Positions 48,745 to 52,900 of a stretch of 52,900 nucleotides of DNA are shown piece after piece (the stretch's first letter is position 1; each line of letters starts with the position of its first letter). The stretch is from Secundilactobacillus paracollinoides DSM 15502 = JCM 11969 (GTDB lineage Bacteria > Bacillota > Bacilli > Lactobacillales > Lactobacillaceae), in NCBI RefSeq assembly GCF_001311135.1, contig NZ_BBAG01000018.1, positions 1 to 52,900 of the forward strand. Direction: 5' to 3'. The notes under the pieces were generated by a model that was not told the origin of the DNA, did not search any database, and was given only the letters and a program-made list of their open reading frames with translations. A program made the translations under genes and the position numbers.

Positions 48745-49345
48745 ATGAAGCATGATCAACTCATTATTGCGACACGAAATTCCAGCAAGGCCCGAGAGTT
48801 TCGGGAAATGTTTGAACCAAAGGGTATTACGATCAAAACACTCGCTGATTTTCCGGAGATCGGTGAGATCAATGAAAACGGCACTAGCTTTGAAGAAAAT
48901 GCCACGATCAAGGCGGAGACCATTAGCCACCAAACGAACTTGCCAGTTTTAGCAGATGATTCTGGACTGGAAGTCGTGGCCCTCGACGGTGCACCAGGGA
49001 TTCATTCAGCCCGCTATGCCGGAGATCACGACGACGCTGCAAACAACCGAAAATTGTTGGCGAATTTAGCAGACGTTCCGGCCGAGAAACGGCAAGCTGC
49101 GTTCCACACGACGCTGGTGTTGTTAAAGCCCAATGGTGACAAATTAGTCGCTGATGGTGATGTCCAGGGCACAATTTTAACTGCGCCCCGCGGCAATAAC
49201 GGGTTTGGCTATGATCTTATTCTGGTTAGCAGATCAGGGAAAATCGATGGCTGAACTGACTGATGCCGAAAAGAACGCCATTAGCCACCGAGGTCGGGCG
49301 CTACGCAATATGATGACCCGGTTTGATGATTGGTGGGAGGTTTAG
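48745..49345 (+). CDS. rdgB: XTP/dITP diphosphatase, RdgB/HAM1 family (apparent frameshift)
   Basis: About 200 residues. IIATRNSSKAREF (start), TSFEENATIKAETIS, VLADDSGLEVVALDGAPGIHSARYAG and APRGNNGFGYD are the family motifs, with ISHRGRALRNM at the end. It hydrolyses ITP, dITP and XTP to keep them out of DNA. GGAGG lies 8 bases before ATG 48745. At about 49214-49221 the text GATCTTATTCTGG gives LILVSRS and a stop. Adding two bases (GATCCTTTATTCTGG) gives the canonical YDPLFWLADQGKSMAELT and a stop at 49343. It is followed 3 bases later by yfcE. Confidence 0.92.
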
Positions 49346-49348
49346 CGG

Positions 49349-49867
49349 ATGAACTATCTAGTCATAAGTGATAACCATGGCGATCAGGCAATTCTTCAAA
49401 CGGTTTTTGACGCATTTAGTCACCGCGTGGATGCCATTTTTCACTGTGGGGATTCGGAAACGACCCGGGACAACCCCGTTTTTGACAACGTCATCGCTGT
49501 TGAAGGCAATAATGATCCGCGGGGTGCGTTCCCAGATGACGTTGTCCAGAAGGTGGGCGATGAGACCGTCTTTATGACGCATGGTGACCTGTATGGTGTG
49601 AGCATGGGGTTGACGCATCTGAGCTTGAAGGCTCAGGAAGTCGGCGCGACCCTGACGTTCTTTGGCCACACCCATCAACTTGGAGCTGAGTTCGAGGCTG
49701 GCTGCCTCTATCTTAATCCTGGCAGTATCTCGTTACCCCGAGGTCAATATGCGCCAATTGGCGGGACGTTTGCCATCGTGACGACGACACCTGATAACAT
49801 TGCGGTCACCTATTATGACCGCAAGTTAAACCAGCTGCCAGACCTACAGCAAAAATTCACACGTTAA
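49349..49867 (+). CDS. YfcE/YsnB family metallophosphoesterase
   Basis: 172 residues, intact. Metal-binding motifs in order: ISDNHGD (residues 6-12), HCGDSE (~34), AVEGNNDPR (~50), MTHGDLYG (~76) and FGHTHQLG (~109), then LNPGSISLPRG. These belong to the MJ0936/YfcE group of calcineurin-like phosphodiesterases, which act on small phosphodiesters in vitro; the natural substrate is unknown. The racemase-RdgB-YsnB order parallels Bacillus (racE...ysnA-ysnB). It is in one operon with rdgB and the CBS gene. Confidence 0.9.
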   Translation: MNYLVISDNHGDQAILQTVFDAFSHRVDAIFHCGDSETTRDNPVFDNVIAVEGNNDPRGAFPDDVVQKVGDETVFMTHGDLYGVSMGLTHLSLKAQEVGATLTFFGHTHQLGAEFEAGCLYLNPGSISLPRGQYAPIGGTFAIVTTTPDNIAVTYYDRKLNQLPDLQQKFTR

Positions 49868-49887
49868 ATAAATGAGGTAATGAGGAT

Positions 49888-50373
49888 ATGATTGACCAAC
49901 CGATTCAGACCATGCTGATGCAAGCCCATGGTCAATGGATCATTCCAGCAAACATTGTTGCCAATGTTATGGTGAACAATGACTGCTATCACGCGTTTTT
50001 GGTACTTACAAAGATTGGCTACTCTAAGATTCCAGTCCTGGATAAGGACCAGCATTTGTGCGGCCTGTTGTCGCTGTCGATGATTACTGAAAGAATGTTA
50101 GATACGGATCACATTGCGCCCGAAAATCTGCGGCGGATGAAGGTTAAAGATGTCATGCAGACTGATTTTAGAGTTGTCGAAGATCCGGATGATTTGGATG
50201 AAGTCATGCACCTACTTGTTGATGATTCGTTTGTCCCGGTTGTGTCAGATGAACGAACGTTTACTGGTATTATCACGCGGCGAGAACTCTTAAAGCGCGT
50301 CAATTATTTGGCACATAATTTTGATGACTGTTTTGAGACAACTAAACGGCCTCAGGACTCATCCTCTCAATAA
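49888..50373 (+). CDS. cbpB: CBS domain protein, CbpB/DarB-like
   Basis: 161 residues. Two CBS motifs: about residues 20-75 (HAFLVLTKIGYSKIPVLDKDQHLCGLLSLSMI) and 90-145 (VKDVMQTDFRVVEDPDDLDEVMHLLVDDSFVPVVSDERTFTGIITRREL). The size and pairing match CbpB/DarB (YkuL), a c-di-AMP-binding protein that, when free, stimulates the (p)ppGpp synthetase Rel. Ligand binding here is inferred from family. It is the last gene before a terminator. Confidence 0.85.
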   Translation: MIDQPIQTMLMQAHGQWIIPANIVANVMVNNDCYHAFLVLTKIGYSKIPVLDKDQHLCGLLSLSMITERMLDTDHIAPENLRRMKVKDVMQTDFRVVEDPDDLDEVMHLLVDDSFVPVVSDERTFTGIITRRELLKRVNYLAHNFDDCFETTKRPQDSSSQ

Positions 50374-50378
50374 AACAA

Positions 50379-50417
50379 AAAAAGATTGCGTAATCAAACG
50401 ACTACGCAATCTTTTTT
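50379..50417. terminator. Bidirectional terminator between cbpB and mscS
   Basis: AAAAAGATTGCGTA pairs with TACGCAATCTTTTT, overlapping the end of the minus-strand gene. Confidence 0.85.
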
Positions 50418-51290
50418 AGTTGTTTGGTGTGGCATCGTCATGATAGACAGTCGGCAACACAATGTCGGCATCGGAAATTGCTTTGAGATACGCCGCCAAC
50501 AGTTCACGTTGAACCGTAAATTGATCACCGGGTTTCGTGAAAGTGACGACTTGAATCACCAATTTGCCATCTGCAAGCGGGGTGGCGCCCATGTTGGTCG
50601 GCTCCTGTGTGATACCAGTCAACGATTTAACCACTGTTTGATTCGTCTTATCAATAATGGCATTGATCTGATCGATTGGTGAATCAGGGAAAATGGGAAC
50701 CTGAACGAGGGCCCGCATTTCGTGTCGGGATTTATTGCTGACGATTGAAATATTTCGGTTGGGGATGAAGTTGAGCGTCCCATCTGCACTGATGACCTGG
50801 GTCGTTCGAATCCCGATGGCGGACACTGTTCCCTCAACCGTGCCAATTTTAACAGAATCACCCACGTTGATCTGTTCTTCCATCAAAATAAACGCACCGG
50901 TCACAATATCGGATACAAATCCCTGGGCACCTAGACCTAAAGCTAAACTAAAGATCCCCGCGCCAGCAACCAAGGTACCAACTGGCACTCCCAAGAAGGA
51001 TAATAGGGCGTAGATCCAGAAGAAGAGGATCGTGTACTGAAAGATATTTTGTACAAGGGTGTAGATGGTGTTGACTCGGTTAACAGAAATCGTATTAAGC
51101 TTAGTAGCCTTATAGCGGTTAAAAAGGTGTTTAATGACCTTTTCCCTAGCCAGTTGACGATTAACAGACCGATCGTCACTAGGACGAGTTGGAAAATAGT
51201 TACCGCAATCTGTTCGCCAATGGACTGCCAATCAAAGTGTTTAATGAAATGATTGAGCAGTGAAGAAATGGAAGTTTGTTTAAGTATCAT
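50416..51290 (-). CDS. mscS: Small-conductance mechanosensitive channel MscS family (apparent frameshift)
   Basis: About 291 residues. Membrane segments lie at about 28-48 and 85-110, then the pore helix LVAGAGIFSLALGLGAQGFVSDIVTGAFILMEEQ, whose Ala/Gly pattern is the MscS TM3 signature. VGDSVKIGTVEGTVSAIGIRTTQVISADGTLNFIPN is the beta domain. The C-terminal alpha/beta domain ends YHDDATPNN. The frame breaks at about 51144-51146 (three C on the plus strand where four are needed); repair gives IVNWLGEKVIKHLFNRYK. AAGGAGAA precedes the start. It relieves osmotic downshock; YkuT-type forms are close. Confidence 0.9.
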
Positions 51291-51418
51291 GGCAAGTTCT
51301 CCTTAGTGAGATCATCTTCTAGTGTACCAAAGGCGAGGGGGTACGGCTACTGTTGGTTTTTTTGTTGGGTGGGGAGGGTTGGAATTATTAGAAAGTTGAG
51401 CGCGACGTTTAGTAGGTA

Positions 51419-51545
51419 CAGGTTTTCTAGCGCAGAGTGGTAACTGCTACTGCTCGCGCTTTTTACAATGCCTGAACGTGTTCAGCAAGGTACGGGGCTA
51501 ACGTGTAACGGAGGCTGGTCTAAAAGTCAGGCCCGGACTTTTCAG
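51419..51545 (-). repeat. 3'-half PAL copy in tandem with the next
   Basis: AGGTTTTC...GAGTGGTAACTGCTACTG and TGCCTGAACGTGTTCAGCA mirror the unit that starts at 51544 (AGGTTTTC, GAGTGGTAACCACCACTG). It contains the 3' arm and tip up to GGCCCGGACTTTTC but no 5' arm. It lies on the 3' side of the complete copy. Confidence 0.7.
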
Positions 51546-51590
51546 GTTTTCAGCAACTGAGTGGTAACCACCACTGCGCGCCCTTATTAC

Positions 51591-51720
51591 ATTGCCTAAA
51601 CGTGTTCAGCAAGGCACGGGGCTAACGTGTAATGGAGGCTGGTCTAAAAGTCAGGCCCGGACTTTTAGACCAGCCTCCATTACACACCGCCCCTAAAACG
51701 CCTTGCTTCACACTCTCTAG
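51591..51720 (-). repeat. Complete PAL repeat upstream of the DUF948 gene
   Basis: On the minus strand AGAGAGTGTGAAGCAAGGCG opens it. The inner stem TGTAATGGAGGCTGGTC pairs with GACCAGCCTCCATTACA, with TAAAAGTC/GACTTTTA at the tip. It closes GTGCCTTGCTGAACACG then TTTAGGCAATG. Confidence 0.87.
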
Positions 51721-51729
51721 TGATTTTTA

Positions 51730-51758
51730 TTGCTTCCACCCATCGTCAATGCTATTCT
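51730..51758 (+). promoter_or_regulatory. Promoter of the DUF948-ytxH pair
   Basis: TTGCTT (51730-51735), 17-base spacer, TATTCT (51753-51758). Confidence 0.5.
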
Positions 51759-51798
51759 TAAACCAATAAGGTTTTTACTAAGGAAGGGGCGATATGCG

Positions 51799-52212
51799 AT
51801 GACTGGAGGACAAGTTGCCGGGATGATTGCGGCAGTTGCATTTTTGATCCTCGTGCTCTTCATTGGCATGTTTTTATCCAAGATGTTGACCACTTTAAAA
51901 GAAGTTAATCGTAGTATTCAAACGTTAACGGATGATGTTGACGTCGTTTCAAAACAGGCGGAGGACATTATGGCCAATGCCAATACATTACTTGAAGACG
52001 TGAACAAGAAAGTGGCAACAGTTGATCCCGTCTTTCAGGCGGCCGCTGATCTGGGTACCAGCGTGTCTGATTTGAATGATGCCACTCGAAACCTGACAAG
52101 TAAGGTTTCTAAATCAGCAAAGAAAACTGCATCAACGAACATCTTAGTTCGGACTGGTGAAGCGGCATTTAATTTCTATACAAAACACCGGCGTTCAAAC
52201 AGTGATGATTAA
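51799..52212 (+). CDS. DUF948 family membrane-anchored protein
   Basis: 137 residues from ATG 51799, which follows GGAAGGGG; the longer frame from 51730 would start at the promoter. One N-terminal membrane helix (GMIAAVAFLILVLFIGMFL, about 7-27) is followed by a long amphipathic coiled coil (LKEVNRSIQTLTDDVDVVSKQAEDIMANANTLLEDVNKKVATV), then a basic tail. This is the DUF948 pattern; its function is not known, though stress association is often suggested. It pairs with the YtxH-like gene 25 bases downstream, a common partner. Confidence 0.85.
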   Translation: MTGGQVAGMIAAVAFLILVLFIGMFLSKMLTTLKEVNRSIQTLTDDVDVVSKQAEDIMANANTLLEDVNKKVATVDPVFQAAADLGTSVSDLNDATRNLTSKVSKSAKKTASTNILVRTGEAAFNFYTKHRRSNSDD

Positions 52213-52237
52213 CGCAAATTAGAAGGGAGTTTTGAAC

Positions 52238-52725
52238 ATGGCAAAAAAGACAGGGTTATTTTTAGGACTTTTGGCGGGTGCCGCTATCGCGCACGTTGCC
52301 TACCATCATCTATCAAAGGATGAACAATCGCAACTGAAAGATGACGTCTCTGACAAGCTAGACGTTTTAAAGGATCGCGCCGTGGACTACGCATTTTATG
52401 CTAGCGATGCCTGGGATGACTTCAAGGAAACGTTTGAGGATCAATCCCAACACGTTTCTGACAAAGTGAAGGATGTAGCAGGTCAAATTGATACTGACAG
52501 ACTCAAGCAAGCCGCATCTTCATTGGGTAAGCGAAGCATGATGAGGATCCAGATCTGCGGTCAGAATTAGCGGATGTGTCAACTTCTGCGGACGACGATT
52601 CGGATGACATTGTCTTGAATAGCGAGGAAACCTTCGGCGGCGCTGATGTGAGCGATGCAGGAGAAGGTAACCGTCCAACAGAAACAATTTTGCCGGATGG
52701 AACGAGTGAACCGGTAGAATATTAG
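52238..52725 (+). CDS. YtxH-like protein (apparent frameshift)
   Basis: About 163 residues after repair. One N-terminal hydrophobic segment (MAKKTGLFLGLLAGAAIAHVAYHH) is followed by amphipathic helices (DDVSDKLDVLKDRAVDYAFYASDAWDDF...) and a very acidic tail (SADDDSDDIVLNSEETFGGADVSDAG...). The first half resembles YtxH/gas-vesicle-like stress proteins. The frame breaks at 52529-52530 (GGTAAGCG for GGTAAAGCG); repair gives LGKAKHDEDPDLRSELADV and a stop at 52723. That TAG is also the start of a PAL repeat. AAGGGAG precedes ATG 52238. Confidence 0.78.
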
Positions 52726-52868
52726 AGAGCGTGTAGGAAAACGGTAGGAAGCGGAGTGTAAGCCAACTCAGGCGAAAATGCCCGAACTTGGCATTTTTGC
52801 CTGAGTTGGCTTACATGCAGCTTTCTGTTTTCCGAAACGCGTTTCGGCATGGTTGACCAAGAAAGAAC
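52723..52868 (+). repeat. Complete PAL repeat at the stop codon of the YtxH-like gene
   Basis: TAGAGAGCGTGTAGGAAAAC opens it. Outer stem GGAAAACGG/CTGTTTTCC. The inner stem TGTAAGCCAACTCAGGC pairs with GCCTGAGTTGGCTTACA, with AAAATGCC/GGCATTTT at the tip. It closes CCGAAACGCGTTTCGGCATG followed by GTTGACCAAGAAAG. Confidence 0.87.
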
Positions 52869-52900
52869 AGCAGAAAATGACCTGGAACATTGCCATTTTG

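Overview
The window looks like a chromosomal segment of a Lactobacillaceae species, possibly close to Lacticaseibacillus or Schleiferilactobacillus. The family call rests on low-GC Gram-positive signals (Shine-Dalgarno sites, TTG/GTG starts, CtsR, CIRCE, Rex-like and T-box control) and on gene content: PepD, NADH oxidase, ClpE, teichoic acid and glycolipid genes. The genus is a guess. I see no prophage, CRISPR array, rRNA or tRNA gene.

Layout: 0.2-5.7 kb holds a DUF402 phosphatase-like gene, an AI-2E-type membrane protein, tagD, two unrecognised genes and a TagF-like polymerase. 5.8-19 kb holds prfC, a MacB-type ABC transporter with a repeated operator, a minus-strand acyltransferase, nox behind a Rex-like site, pepD, a P-type cation ATPase and a minus-strand MucBP/SH3-like protein. 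19.5-29.4 kb holds clpE (minus, CtsR and CIRCE sites), ptsHI and a lafABC-type glycolipid/lipoteichoic acid anchor operon. 29.7-46.3 kb is a conserved housekeeping run: ruvAB, queA, tgt, yajC, dinB, nrnA, cshB, alaS with a T-box, ireB, ruvX, yrzB, zapA, mutS2, trxA. 46.4-52.9 kb holds yslB, murI/rdgB, yfcE, cbpB, mscS, a DUF948 gene and a YtxH-like gene.

The most unusual content is intergenic. Family 1 ('PAL') is a 120-150 bp nested palindrome, about a dozen copies, whose two arms stay complementary while their sequence changes between copies. At five genes the first three bases of a PAL copy are the TAG stop codon. In four places truncated 3'-half copies are stacked, always on the 3' side of a full copy. 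Family 2 ('LSR') is a non-coding, highly structured repeat of about 515 bp with ~25 bp terminal inverted repeats. It is seen twice complete and twice degraded, and both complete copies sit inside PAL sequence. PAL and LSR insertions separate pepD and ptsI from their terminators and queA from tgt.

A caution for any reader: 16 genes are broken by 24 apparent frameshifts. Every one is repaired by adding a base, and most lie in short homopolymers. Essential genes (alaS with three, ptsI at codon 2) are among them. I read this as uncorrected deletion-type sequencing error, not gene decay, and give full spans for these genes.
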